Below are positions 48,086 to 60,149 of a stretch of 64,000 nt of DNA, piece by piece. The notes below the pieces were generated by a model that worked only from the letters and a program-made list of their open reading frames with translations, did not search any database and was not told the DNA's origin. Location of the stretch: positions 46,558,200 through 46,622,199 of the forward strand of contig NC_041400.2 of NCBI RefSeq assembly GCF_900747795.2. Direction: 5' to 3'. Within the stretch, counting starts at the first letter, position 1; every line of letters starts with the position of its first letter. Position numbers and translations under genes: made by a program. The DNA comes from Erpetoichthys calabaricus. Its lineage: Eukaryota; Chordata; Cladistia; Polypteriformes; Polypteridae.

Positions 48086-49396
48086 TCATTTTTTAGCCTG
48101 TTTCCTCAAACTATTCGTGATATTCTTTAATCTCACAAGCTCTTTGATGTTAAATATTGTGGCCATGGCATTGTCTTTTCTCAAACTACCCATTGACGAT
48201 ATAAAAAGATTCACATCAGGAAAAAAATCAGCCACATTCACCCTTCTCCTACCCTCCATCGCCTGTAAAAACCGTTTAACGCTCTGGGCGCTGTAACCAC
48301 CCCTGCCACTTAAATCCTGGGAGTCCGAGATGGTTGAACAGTCTGACATTTCTCCATCACCCTCCTCCCCTGCACTCACCACGGCAGGACCGTCATCAAC
48401 TGTCTCTGCGAGAGCCGCAAAAGCCCCCTTAACATTAAACAGAGGATCAGTAGCATCTACGCCCGATCCCCGACTCGTGTTCATCCTTTTTCGTTGTACC
48501 ACCATGTTCTATCCCATGCCTTTTCTGCCCTGGGCGTCTAAACTCGCCGTCTTTCTCAATATCAATATTTCCGTCCTCCTCTTCCACATCCACATCTCCC
48601 CATGATCTGCCCGGCACTGTTAAGGAAGTCTCCGTATTTAAACCACTTTCATTCTCATCTGGATTACCATTTGGAATGTTTTCCTTATCCCCGGGAGGCA
48701 TTGCTTCCCCCTCGTCTATGATCTCTAGGCTCCCAGCTACTACAGGATGGCTTTGAACTTCACCTTCCAGCCTTTCCTGAACTTCATGTTCATTGCCTCA
48801 TTTTTCTTTTTCTTTCTCGGGGCAATGTTTAATCAGATGTAGTTCACTCCCGCACCGTAAACATTTAATTTCATCTGAAGACACAAAGGTCAAATAATCA
48901 AATCAATCAACTTTAAACTTCATTGCAATATTTAGATTCTCGTTCATTCTGTTCAAAACCATGTAAACCTGCCTTCGGAAGGACAGAACATGTTTTAATG
49001 CTGAGGATTTACACCCCAATGGAATAAAACGAATTTTAGAAACAAGTTTGCCATAGCGCTCCAGCTCTTTTTCAATAGTTTCATTTTTATAAACGGCGGT
49101 ACATTTGAAATAATTACTTTGCGCGCTGGGGTGCCCAGCGAAGTTTCCTGAACAAAAGGTCCATCAATACCTTCACCTCTTTCAACCACTATTGAGACCA
49201 GATCTACTGAACTTAAGAATAAAACAATCAAGCCGCTCATTCTGGAAGCCGATTTAATATTTTCACAACCGACCACCTGACCGACTGCTAACACTGCCGT
49301 CTCCAACGGGACAAACTCCTCTAACAGAAGTTTTATCCCGTGGCGGCGGCTCAGGGTCTCTAAATTTACAGCCATAACGCCACTCAGTACAAACAA
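48086..49396 (-). pseudogene. LINE ORF1: CCHC nucleic-acid-binding protein (broken)
   Basis: From the ATG at 49396: MAVNLETLSRRHGIKLLLEE through KVIISNVPPFIKMKLLKK, then after a frame change the CCHC knuckle CLRCGSELHLIKHCPEKEKE (about 48865-48800), an acidic linker (DVDVEEEDGNIDIEKDGEF) and a C-terminal region ending NITNSLRKQAKK at 48086. This is the arrangement of Tx1-clade ORF1, which packages the LINE RNA. At least three frame interruptions are visible. Confidence 0.75.
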
Positions 49397-49560
49397 CGCT
49401 CAAAACCTTTCAATAATAGTTCAAAAGCATGACAGAATAATGAAAAAAAGAATGAAAAAAGAGGTAAAGATTAGGATAAAAACACTACATTCAGAGTCCA
49501 CCACAGCTACTCGCACCAGAGCAAACACCCAGCATGCACAGCGAAAACAGGAAGGAAGTG

Positions 49561-49742
<182 letters not shown>

Positions 49743-49790
49743 TACTTTATTAGTTTCTAAGGGGAAAGTAATAAATAAATAAAACGCATT
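49743..49790 (-). mobile_element. 3' end of the TATC-tailed LINE
   Basis: 'tactttattagtttctaagg' and 'ggaaagt' after GATA repeats is the inverted tail signature seen at 14831 and 19283. It shows the target array was itself a LINE tail. Confidence 0.6.
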
Positions 49791-49849
49791 TGGCATTGAT
49801 TGACAGCACTGCTCTAATTTTAAAAATCAGTCTGCATAGTAGTATAGTG

Positions 49850-51040
49850 TATGTTGACTTGAAAAAGTAATTAGCTCCCAAAACTATTATCACATTTTAT
49901 TATCTCAGATTTTAAGCTTACAGTATATTAAATTAAGAACATTCCTAGTGACCTACAGAACAGAAATGAAAACATTTCAAAAACTGGCTGAAAAGAAAAC
50001 ATCATAATTGTGAGATTTAAAAAGAATGCCTAACCTTGTTAAATATAACGCTAACTTTGCTCTGGTGCAATGTATTACTTTACCAAGTCACCCAATTTTT
50101 TGATGGTCTGTGTAGGAATTAATTTGTGAGGATAAATACCCCATCCTTGCTGAAGTACAAACAGTATGGTAGAGATTTTCCACAAAGTAAACCATAATGA
50201 AGATAAAAGACCATTCAAAACAAGTTAGTGATGAAACTATAGAAAAGCAGTTACCTAGGGAAGGGTACAGGACCATCAGAGTTCAGTGCAGTCCACCAAA
50301 TGGGAGTGGAAGAAATATAAAACTACAGCCACACTACCTAAGCCAGGCCACCCCTGTAATCACTGACCAAGAGTGGCACTTGTCAGAGAGACCCCTGTGA
50401 TGACATCTGTCACTTTGTTTGTGTTGAGGAGCAAGGGAAAAAACACATGTCCTTCCCCTTCAAGAATTTTTGAAAAAGTCACTTGGAAGATATTCTAAAG
50501 ATGTGGCAGAAAGTCTTGTGGTCTGATAAGGCTAAAGTGGAACTTTGTGTCTTGAAAACTATGTGTGGTGTAAATGTAACACGTCATACCATCTCTACTG
50601 TAAAATGTGGGGGCAGCATCATGTTGAGGAGAATGGCAGTCCAGTCAGGAGCATTGGGAAAATGAATGGTGCACAATAAAGATAGATGCTGAAGAAAATT
50701 AGCTCTCTTTACTGCCAAAGAGTTTCAACTTGGGAGGAAGCACACTTCTAAAGCAATGATAGGGTGGTCCAGTCATAGGCCTGACATTAACATCCCCGTG
50801 GCGAGACCTAAAGATTGCTGTCCACCGCAACTAACCTGGCACAGCTGAAGCAATAAATTTTGTAATGAGAAATGAGCTAATTTTGTCCCATGATGTTGTG
50901 TTAAATGAATAGAGACTTATCCAAAAAAACTACTGTTAGATTTACAAATCAGTTTTCCCAGTCAAACCGGTTAAATCTATGTTTGTGACAATTATTTATG
51001 TGAAAAATGGCAAAATGCTTTTTCATGGCACAGTATGTAT
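49850..51040 (+). mobile_element. Tc1-like transposon relic
   Basis: Transposase traces on +: MWQKVLWSDKAKVELCVLKT (around 50500) and TISTVKCGGSIMLRRMAVQS, which correspond to the VLWSDETKVELFG and TVKHGGGSIMLWG blocks of Tc1 proteins. The second and third catalytic positions are not recognisable. Ends are approximate ('gttgacttgaaaaagtaatt' on the left). Confidence 0.7.
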
Positions 51041-51834
51041 ATACAATTATGCTGAAAACACAATCATACATAAAAATTGTGAGCAATAGGCAAGTCACTC
51101 ATAACATCCATGATCAATAATACTAATGTTAAGAAGACCCAAATACACAAAAGTGTAAAGGAATTAAAATAGGCAGAGAACACAAAGGAAAAACAACAAC
51201 TTCCAAAGTCTCCTTCGGCTTATCTTCCTAGGTCTCAAATCCCTTTCATTGGTGGAGTTGTTGCTCCACTCCACCTCTTTTGTGCCATGCTAAGCTCCCA
51301 ACTTTCTTCTCTCTTATTTCTTTTTTTCAGTTCTTTTCCCTCTTCATTCTGTGTATTGATTTCTCATCAGTACTTCTTCTCTCACCTCTAATGTAAATTA
51401 GCCTCTGTCAGGAAAGGAACTTCAAAGACCCTTATAGGTTCACTTTTGGTCTGCCCTGAATTACTTCTGCATACAGGATAGCTTCATGTGTGCAAATGGA
51501 CAACTTGTTATAGAGAGTGACAGGAATTAAAGGAGGAAAAGCAAAAACAAAAGTATCATTGTGGTAGTTATCAAGAGTCGATATACAGAAGTCATTAGAA
51601 TTAAAAGGGCTATCCATCGAGCTATTTAGTCAGATCTAAAATTGATGTGGGTTTCTATATCTAGCTACAAACTGAAGAAAAAAACTTTATATCGGGAACC
51701 TTTCTCATTTGTGTAAGCGTTTGCAGTTTCACTTCAACTTTGAAGTTATAATTGGAATCTGGGGAAAACTAACCATTGAATTTGCTTAAACAGATCATCT
51801 GCAATATTTAAGAATCATTCATTCTTTCATTCCA
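51041..51834. other. No recognisable feature
   Basis: Unassigned DNA. Confidence 0.45.
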
Positions 51835-51985
51835 AAACAGCAAAAATTCATCCACCCATCCATTCACTAGTTTTCTGATATCTCTTTGCCTAATTTAGAT
51901 CAGAGGAGCAAGATTCTATGCCAAAAGTATTGGGAGGAACAAACTCCGGATGCTTTTCCAGTCTATCACAAGGCAATTTCATACC
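51835..51985 (-). mobile_element. Decayed SINE 3' part
   Basis: 'catccacccatccattcact' and 'gggaggaacaaactccggat' are inverted, mutated SINE tail and body motifs. Confidence 0.4.
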
Positions 51986-52315
51986 CACTACAGCTAACAA
52001 AAAGCCAATTTGGACCTACCAGTCAACTCAATGTGTTTGTCAGCAAATAAAATTAATAGGCATCAACTATGTTATGCAAGCAAAATGAACTAATTGATCT
52101 TTTCTCATTATGTTGGTCCTGTAGCATTCAGGTCAGATACTGGAGGTTCTCCTGTATTCTTGCTGATTATTTAGCACTACTACCTTACTGTCCCAGGGAC
52201 TGTTCCAGTGACCTCTATATCATCCAGTAGTCCTGATGTGCTCACTATGATGAGAACATTTCCTCTTGATTTTGTAAAACCTATACAAAATGATTCACCA
52301 TGACTACATATGATA
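51986..52315. other. No recognisable feature
   Basis: Unassigned DNA up to the Tc1 element. Confidence 0.45.
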
Positions 52316-53940
52316 CAGTCATATGAAAAATTTTAGGAAACCCTCTCAGCCTGCATAATAATTGACTCTCCTTTCAACAAAAAAAAAATAACAGTGGTAT
52401 GTCTTTCATTTCCTAGGAACATCTGAGTACTGAGATGTTTTCCGAACAAAGATTTTTAGTGAAGCATCATTTAGTTGTATGAAATTAAATCAAATGTGAA
52501 AAACTGGCTGTGCAAAAATGTGGGTCCCCTTGTAATTTTGCTGATTTGAATGTATGTAACTGCTCAATACTGATCACTTGTAACACCAAATTGGTTGGAT
52601 TAACTCATTAAGCCTTGAACTTCATAGGCAGGTGTGTACAATCATGAGAAAAGATATTTAAGGTGGTCAATTGCAAGTTGTGCTTCCCTTTGACTCTCCT
52701 CTGAAGAGTGACAGCATGGGATCCTCAAAGCAACTCTGAAAAGATCTGCAAACAAAGATTGTTCAGTATCATGGTTTAGGGGAAGGCTACAAACTGTCAG
52801 TTTCAACTGTAAGGAATGGAATCAGGAAATGGAAGGCCACAGGCACAGTTGCTGTTAAACCCACCAGATCTGGCAGGGCAAGAAAAATACAGGAGCGGCA
52901 TATGCGCAGGATTGTGAGAATGGTTACAGACAACCCACAGATCACCTCCAAAGACCTGCAAGAACATCTTGCTGCAGATGGTGTATCTGTACATCATTCT
53001 ACAATTCAGCGCAATTTGCACAAAGAACATCTGTATGGCAGGGTGATGAGAAAGAAGCCCTTTCTGTACTCACGTCACAAACACAGTCACTTGTTGTATG
53101 CACATGCTCATTTAGACAAGCCAGATTCATTTTGGAACAAAGTGCTTTGGACTGATGAGACAAAAATTGAGTTATTTGGTCATAGCAAAAAGCGCTTTGC
53201 ATGGCAGAAGAAGAACACCGCATTCCTAGAAAAACACCTGCTACCTACTGTCAAATTTGGTAGGGATTCCATCATGCTGTGTGGCTAGTTCAGGGACTGG
53301 GACCCTTGTTAAAGTCGAGGGTCAGATGAATTCAACCCAATATCAACAAATTCTTCAGGATAATGTTCAAGCATCAGTCACAAAGTTGAAGTTACGTAGG
53401 GGTTGGATATTCCAACAAGACAATGACCCAAAACACAGTTCAAAATCTACAAAGGCATTCATGCAGAGGGAGAAGTACAATGTTCTGGAATGGCTGTCAC
53501 AGTCACCTGACTTGAATATCATTGAAAATCTATGGGATGATTTGAAGCAGGTTGTCCATGCTCAGCAGCCATCAAATTTAACTGAACTGGAGAGATTTTG
53601 TATGAAAGAATGGTCAAAGATACCTCCATCCAGAATCCAGACACTCATCAATGGCTATAGGAGGCATCTAGAGCCTGTTATATTTGCAAAAGGAGGCTCA
53701 ACTAAGTATTGATGTAATATCTCTGTTGGGTTGCCCAAATTTATGCACCTGTCTAATTTTGTTATGATGCATATTGCACATTTTCTGTTAATCCAATAAA
53801 CGTAATGTCACTGCTGAAATACTACTGTTTCCATAAGGCATGTCATATATTTAAAGAAAGTTGCTACTTTGAAAGATCAGCCAATGATAAACAAAAATCC
53901 AAAGAATTAAGAGGGCTTCCCAAACATTTTCATATGACTG
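52316..53940 (+). mobile_element. Tc1-like DNA transposon, almost intact
   Basis: 1625 bp, with CAGTCATATGAAAAATTTTA on the left and CAGTCATATGAAAATGTTTG on the minus strand at the right; TA target duplications at 52314-52315 and 53941-53942. Inverted repeats stay similar for about 30 bp. The element carries one transposase reading with a single in-frame stop and one frame change. Confidence 0.93.
52716..53712 (+). pseudogene. Tc1 transposase (DD34E), one stop and one frameshift
   Basis: From the ATG at 52716, MGSSKQL is followed by TGA (52737-52739), after which the frame stays open: KDLQTKIVQYHG, STVRNGIRKWKATGTVAVKP, an AT-hook-like RSGRARKI, and DLQEHLAADGVSVHHSTIQR (second HTH). Catalytic residues are present: D in VLWTDETKIELFG, D in FQQDNDPKHSSKS, and E in SQSPDLNIIENLWDDL. 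A frame change near 53285, in the SIMLCG region, ends the first frame and the second runs to 53712 (GGSTKY end). The usual length is about 340 residues, which this spans. It cut-and-pasted DNA at TA sites; this copy is inactive as it stands. Confidence 0.9.
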
Positions 53941-53942
53941 TA

Positions 53943-54873
53943 ACAGCCTATTTTATACTGTATTTGCTTTGATGGGCTCTGACATTCATTTTATTCCTTT
54001 TTAGTGTAATAATCAACTATAGGTAGCACTCAGGATCCAATACTGACAGACCCCAAATAATGCAAAATAGTGTTTTTTTTAATAATTGCTGCTATTTCTT
54101 ATACTAAAGAGAAAGCACATCTGCTGTAGCCATATTAGGCTCACTAAATTTCCTGAAATTTGGAAAGTTTTCCTTCTTACAAATGTCTTCAGCTTTGGTT
54201 GAATCTAAGGGGTGCCATGTCACTTCCATCTCTGTTACTCAATAGAGTCATAAAGGAAGTATTCTAAAGTAAGAGGGCAGTTCATTTGTGGAGTTCACAA
54301 GAGGAAGAACTTTCTCCAATTACAGTCCCGAGGTGCTTATTAATAGATTATAAAGGAGACTCGACTCTGCTAACTAGGAAAAATGTTTCAAAACCTATGA
54401 AGATACATCTGAATTGAACCGTTTTTGTAAATGACTGGTGAAAGCCAAGAGAAAACTCAATGTTCTTATTGTCCATTATTGCTGCTTTGTCTTAAAGTGT
54501 AATTTTCAGGTTTTTCCGTTTGTTTTTTATAAATAACCCTTAACCTCAAAAAATTATTTAGACCTCATTTTAGGGGTTTCAGGGGTTAAGGAATCTGGTG
54601 GTCAAAGATATTTTGTACCTTTTTAACAATGTTGAATATAAGAAACAATTTCCCACAATGCCATTTTGTTTTTCTTTTTTTTTCCATTTTGAGGGTTTTT
54701 GTTGACAAGTGCTCTGCTATCACTTGGCAAGATCAACCTGGATGTGTGTGGTGAGTATCATATCCAGGTTAAGGGTATAAAGGTTGCATTGTGCATTCCC
54801 TAGTTGTTCTCTCGACCAGGAGTGGAACTGCTTACCTTGGCTGAGCCGATCGGTTTGCCCTTTGGCGTGCATG
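53943..54873. other. No recognisable feature
   Basis: Unassigned AT-rich DNA. Confidence 0.45.
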
Positions 54874-55182
54874 CATGACACCATGTTTCAGGTTTCCTAC
54901 CTTGATGGTTACCAATGATAATGACAACTAAAACATCTGAGAACTTACAGGACCTTCTTGTCAATGCATGACACCATGTTTCAGTTGGGGAACACCCCTG
55001 AATCCTACCTTGATGGTTACCATTGATAATGGCATCTAAGACATCTGAGAATTTACAGGACCTTCTTGTCAGTACATGACACCATGTTTCAGTTGGGGAA
55101 CACCCCTGAATCCTACCTTGATGGTTACCAATGATAATGGCAACTAAGACATCTGAGAACTTACAGGACTTTCTTGTCAGTG
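54874..55182. repeat. Minisatellite, three 108-bp units
   Basis: Units start CATGACACCATGTTTCAG at 54874, 54967 and 55075. The first lacks 15 bp ('ttggggaacacccct'). Because 108 is a multiple of three, the minus strand is open across all units and would repeat a 36-residue peptide with TETWCH and TRRSCKFSDVL motifs. No start context or neighbouring exon supports a gene. Confidence 0.9.
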
Positions 55183-56996
55183 CAAATTGACACAATACTT
55201 CACGTTATAACATATTGGGGAATATGAGCATTTAATTTCCCAAATGAGCCAAAGCCAAAATCAGAATTTTCCTGTTTTGATCTTCAAAAGTAAGTGTGTT
55301 AGGATGGATGAATTTCTTCAGATTTATGTAGATTGTAAAAATCTTGGGAAGTTTCTCAAAGCCTCAGGAGAGGGTATATGTTAGTGAACCTGAAACAGAT
55401 GACAATTATTCCACTGCACATAGTCCAGGATGCTTTGGTAGAAGACAATACCAAAGTCTCTTGCTCAGCATGTTAAAGCTTTTAAGATATAATCTACACA
55501 TATCAAGGAGTGAAGGTGTCATGAATTTATAACTCATAGAGTCGAGAATTGTTGGAATTAGAAGCAGTCCAGTAGTGAGTTCAGGATTCTTGTTCCTGGC
55601 TGATTTCTCCTTGGTTGGTGCCAGAAAAGACAAACTGGTGGGCTGCTGTGTTACAGCTATATTATTGCCCTTTTTTTCTCCTTAAATTGGTCTCTACAAT
55701 TTTTATACCATACTCACATATGCAACAACAGTTAAATGCAATGTTTAACTTTAACAACAAATTTCAGAATATAGCAGCCTATGAGCTATCAGCATTTTGT
55801 CATCAATGACAGCATTGTCTAATAACATAAGGGATATCACATAATTCAGGGCTTCACCCTTGTTCTAAAGAGATACATGCTGTAAGTCAGTAAAATGTAA
55901 TATCCTGTAATGAGAAATCATAAATGTGGACAAATATAATGAGTCAGGTAGAGTATTTTTTAAGATTAGCACATAATCTCCCAGGAATTGTTTACTTACC
56001 CTCTTAACCCTGGAAATGAATTGATTTGCTGACCACCAGGCTACGCGTGCCCGTAAAGAAATTAAGGGAAATTATCAAAACCGCAAAAAGCAGGAAACAC
56101 TGACATTGTGTAATAAAGAAAATGAACCAAACAGCGAAGCACAGGAATACGCAACACAACTTTAAAAATAATATATAACAATCATATATAATATAAAAAG
56201 ATTACTTTTAGAAACAGAAACAGACAATTTAAAGAGAAATAAAGTTGAATTGGAGATTTTTTTAATGTATTTTAAAAATCTTGATGCATATAATCAGCGA
56301 GGTGCAGTATTCTGCAGCTCTCCTGCATTGCCTGCTTTTTGTTCTTCCCCAAATGACATCATTTCAGTCATAAGGTGGTTTTCTGTTTATGTTATCACAG
56401 AAGTCACTACATTTGATTGCCTCTATCAAGACATTCCTTTTGCTTATTTTAAAGATAAAAAACAGCTTATGCGCTGTATTTGGTACTGTTGTTTGTTTCC
56501 ACAATGTGAAATGTATTGTTAAAAATCAAAATGAAAATCATCACGCAGTTCTACCCTATTATGAATATGGCAAACATTAATAATACTATAATGTAGAAAG
56601 AAAGTGCACAAATAAATCTACCATCTACTGTACCTGTGTCCATCAGTCCAAGGCAGATAGGCATACTAATTATATGCTGTTAGTTCATTAGTTGGATTAT
56701 TTTTCTTGAAATTTTGTAATCAAAGAATTCCAAAATAGTCCTTACTATTCACATTTCCTAGAGAGATTCATGGTGGTGACATGCTGACCTGAATACACCA
56801 GGCCATGCTCTCCCCAGAAATGGTCTCCTTCTCCTCCAGTGGAACTCTCAGGAAATCCCAAACTGGACAAACAATATTTTCCCTGCAGCACGTCCTGGGT
56901 ATGTTCCTACATCTTATCTTTTAAATTTAGAAATGCACTTATTCTTAATTGATTGGTATGTAGGACAAGATACAGGGTATGTGGTTGTGTATTTGT
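55183..56996. other. About 1.8 kb without a supported gene
   Basis: AT-rich DNA. The 90-codon + frame at 56250-56522 has no known motif. Confidence 0.4.
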
Positions 56997-57573
56997 TGTG
57001 GCAAGCGGCTGGGGGTGGTACCTAGCCGGGATGCCGAGAAGGACCAGAGGAGGGCTTATGCCTCCTCCAGACCACAAGGGGGCGACTGCCCTGGTGGCTT
57101 TGGGGACCACGGGAACTGAGCTTGGAAGCTCAACCATATAGGGGCCCATGGTCACCGCCAGGGGGCGCCCCAAAGCCTGAGGAGCCCTGGCCCTCAGCAC
57201 TTCCTCCATTCCCTTAAGTGCTGGGGGGAATAAGACCAGGGACATCCGGAGTGCTTCCGGGTGCGCAGCCGGTACTTCCGCCACACTGGGGAGTGCTGGT
57301 GGAAGCTACTCGGGAGGCACCTGGAGCACGTCCGGGTGTGTATAAAAGGGGCCGCCTCCCTTCATTCAACGGCTGGAGTCGGGTGGAAGAGGACGGAGCT
57401 CGGAGGAGAGGAGTGGAGGTGGCGAAGAGAGGCATTGTTGAGGGCCTGGACTGAGGGTGACTGGTGCTGCGGCACTGGGTTGTGTGCTTCATTGGTGTAA
57501 ATACTATTGTAAATAAACGTGTGTGGTTCTTTAAAAACATGTCTACCTGTCTGTGTCCGGGCTGTTCCCCACA
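56997..57573 (+). mobile_element. Solo LTR fossil with 4-bp target duplication
   Basis: 577 bp from TGTGGCAAGCGG to CTGTTCCCCACA, flanked by TTGT at 56993-56996 and 57574-57577. Internal marks: CCGCCAGGGGGCGCCCC, a TATA box in GTATAAAAGGGGCCGCC (about 57341), GGCTGGAGTCGGGTGGAAG, and AATAAA in the 3' part. The 4-bp duplication fits a Gypsy-like LTR element. No internal genes. Confidence 0.8.
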
Positions 57574-57663
57574 TTGTATATTGGCTTCTTTTTGTTCACT
57601 GTTCACTGCCTCCATTTCTTGGGTGTCCAGCTCTTGCTACAACAGTTGGATTTGATTTAAAGC

Positions 57664-58153
57664 CAATGTCACATTACAGGACTTTTAGCAGTTGGTTATG
57701 TCAGACTCGCCAACTTCATTTGTTAATCTCGTCACCGGACATGTCAATTTACATGACAGAAAATCACATTTACCTACTTCGTGATGACTTTCCAGAACAG
57801 TCATGCTCGACCCTCTTTCTAGAAAACAACAGCGTTCTGATTGACCGAACGTGAGTGTTACAAATATCTTATAGGTATGGTGAGTTCCATCATAGACTTT
57901 TCCTTATTGCTCATTGCTGCAATATATGAATTTTCCTTCTGGGTGCGCACTCTTTGGTTGTCAGTTGTCATGCATACAGAGCCTAGCCCTTACGATTAAA
58001 GACAAAATGATTGAGCTTACTTGAGTGACTTCAATGTTATATATCACACTAGGCGGATACAGGAGTGCACCATCGATTGACACTAACTCGCTAAGATCGA
58101 CGTAAATGAAGACTATGATTGAAAATCGCTGAAAAGGTTGTCTAACGTGATAT
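57664..58153. mobile_element. Possible non-autonomous DNA transposon
   Basis: 'aatgtcacattacaggactttt' at the left and, on the minus strand, 'tatatcacgttagacaacct' then 'tttcagcg' at the right are imperfect inverted repeats. It holds 'gttatgtcagactcgcc' and other unique-looking DNA. Similar in style to PIF/Harbinger MITEs, but target duplication is unclear. Confidence 0.35.
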
Positions 58154-59628
58154 ACCCTTAACTCTAAGTGACTTATCAGCATTATTTACTTTTTCTATTT
58201 CAGGGTTTATGGTCACATTTTCAGATTGTGTTTTTTTTTCTTTTTCTTTTTTGAGAAAGTGAATTACAGAAGTTAGGGGAGACTTCCCTAAAATTGGAAT
58301 GTATGCTAAGGAGTACACAGTATATAAAAAGGGTGACTTTATTATGAATAAAGAAAGAGAAAGAGGTAACACCAGAAGTAACACAATCATCAAAAAGACA
58401 CCTAGAAATTTTACTATTTCTTTGGGTCTTTCTGCACAACTTCAATTTCCTGAGTGCAATGTCCACATCCTACATACACAGCTTCCTACATAGACACCTC
58501 ACTTATCTTTTCTCTTTGAACCTCTGACATCACTTCGTCCCATCAGTCAAGAATTTGCTTTACTCAATTCCAGACTCCAAATACATTGAAGCATTATCTG
58601 TAAGGGGCTTTAACTGTTCACCAGGATCATTGCTTGGTAAACATTCCAGCCACTTCCAAGGTCGGGAATATCTAGTGGAAATTCCAGGTTTGTCATCCTC
58701 CAGCTCACAATGTTGGTTCCTGGTGAGCCAGCAGCTTGACTCTGAGTAAGCCCTTAAAGAACCAGGCAATGCCGAATCTATCATTTTTCAACAGAGGGAG
58801 GGGCAGGCACAATGCATAAATCACAGTTGTTTTGGCCTACTGGAACAAGAGATTTCTAATCTACCTGTGTTGGGACATCTGATAGTCATGACCAAAGTGA
58901 ACCAGGGCAAGTGAGGCGGCAGACCAGACTTTCTGTTCAAAAGTGTAGAGTGTTTATTAAGCACAAATTATTTAAATATCACCATTCAATACACAAAATA
59001 AATAAATCTTCAATAAAGTCCTTTTTATAACACAGTGTCCTCTAGAGTGCAGTAAACAGAATGAAACACCATAAAATCAATCACGAGGTTCTTGTTTTTC
59101 CACTGAAAGACACTAGAGCAAATTCCTTTCAAAGCCAATCTCCACATTATGCTCTACCACCTCAGCCTATACCCATAGAGTCTAATGCAGGATAGAGTAA
59201 GATTATTTACTACATCCTCTCTCTGACGAAACCCTCGATAATCTCCTTCTACTCTGTTACCTCCTCACTTAGGCTGCAGCGCTTTGGATTTTGTCTCATT
59301 CGAGTTCCTCCTTCCTGCAGTGACCCACCACTATTTCCCTCTGCTCACTCTAATCCTCACATTCAGTAAATTGGAACAACACCACTCGACAGAACTCTTC
59401 AACAAGAACTCCGGCTCCTCAAGCTAACAATCAGCACTTCCAATGTCATCTGTTTTGCTCTCTCCGCTGGTACGATTAACCTCCAAACTGAACTTCTTTT
59501 GTTTGTTTCTCTCTGTGTTTTCTATTAGCACTTACCCTATCCCTTTAAAACATCTGCTTAATCGAGCTGGTGCTCGTTAAACACCACACTGCATCTCAGT
59601 TATTCTCTTATGAGACTGCATGTGCAAG
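58154..59628. other. About 1.5 kb without a supported gene
   Basis: Overlapping short frames on both strands around 58140-58780; none has a motif. Confidence 0.4.
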
Positions 59629-60149
59629 CTGCTATTGACCTGAAATTTGGTACACATATACTATGTGACGTCTACTATCCACTTTCGGGGTGATGATTGA
59701 CCTCCAAGGTTATTCCTCTTTTTATTTTTATTTTATTGTAGAATCAACTCTCGGCAGCTGCCAGCAGTGAGGCCCTGTGGTGCATGTGTATGGGAGCCAT
59801 TCTTATCCCTACCAACTTCGCCGTCACTTCCCCTACCTCTTCATATCTTAAATCATTCTTCAGGCAGATGGAAGACTTAAGTGCCAGCTTATGTGAAAAA
59901 TTAAGGAAAACATACTAAATAATTGCAATGCAAACATTGACTTAATCAGTTTTAACATGAAAAGATGCAGATGAATAAAGAGAAGAAGCAGACCACTAGT
60001 GTGGAGAACAGAAGAGCTGCTCAGGAAGCAGCAAGCGCATCAACCTCTGATTAAACGAATGCTAAACGTACAGAGAAAGAGGATGAAAACTACGAATGCT
60101 CAAGTCAAGTATATTCACTGCATGTTATTGTGTAGGGCGCCGTTACTGG
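59629..60149 (+). mobile_element. Helitron-like element, 5'-truncated second copy
   Basis: Matches 19570-20021 from 'attgacctgaaatttggtac' to the CGTTACTGG terminus before a T. The 3' palindrome is degraded (GTGTAGGGCGC). This copy keeps about 50 bp near 59945-60000 that the first copy lacks. Confidence 0.6.

Larger units (their letters stand above)
43727..49560 (-). mobile_element. Tx1-type LINE, near full length, inserted in (GATA)n
   Basis: About 5.8 kb on the minus strand: a 5' UTR starting at 49560 (CACTTCCTTCCTGTTTTCGC), ORF1 with a CCHC knuckle, ORF2 with AP endonuclease, RT and C-terminal zinc knuckle, a 3' UTR and a poly(A) tail at 43740-43727. Both ends abut GATA repeats. Domain order and the GMLYALALEPF and AYADDIVVF motifs place it in the L1/Tx1 group. 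A further GATA array (47847-47944) interrupts ORF2. Both ORFs have frame breaks, so this copy is inactive, but similarity to a working element is still high. Confidence 0.85.
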
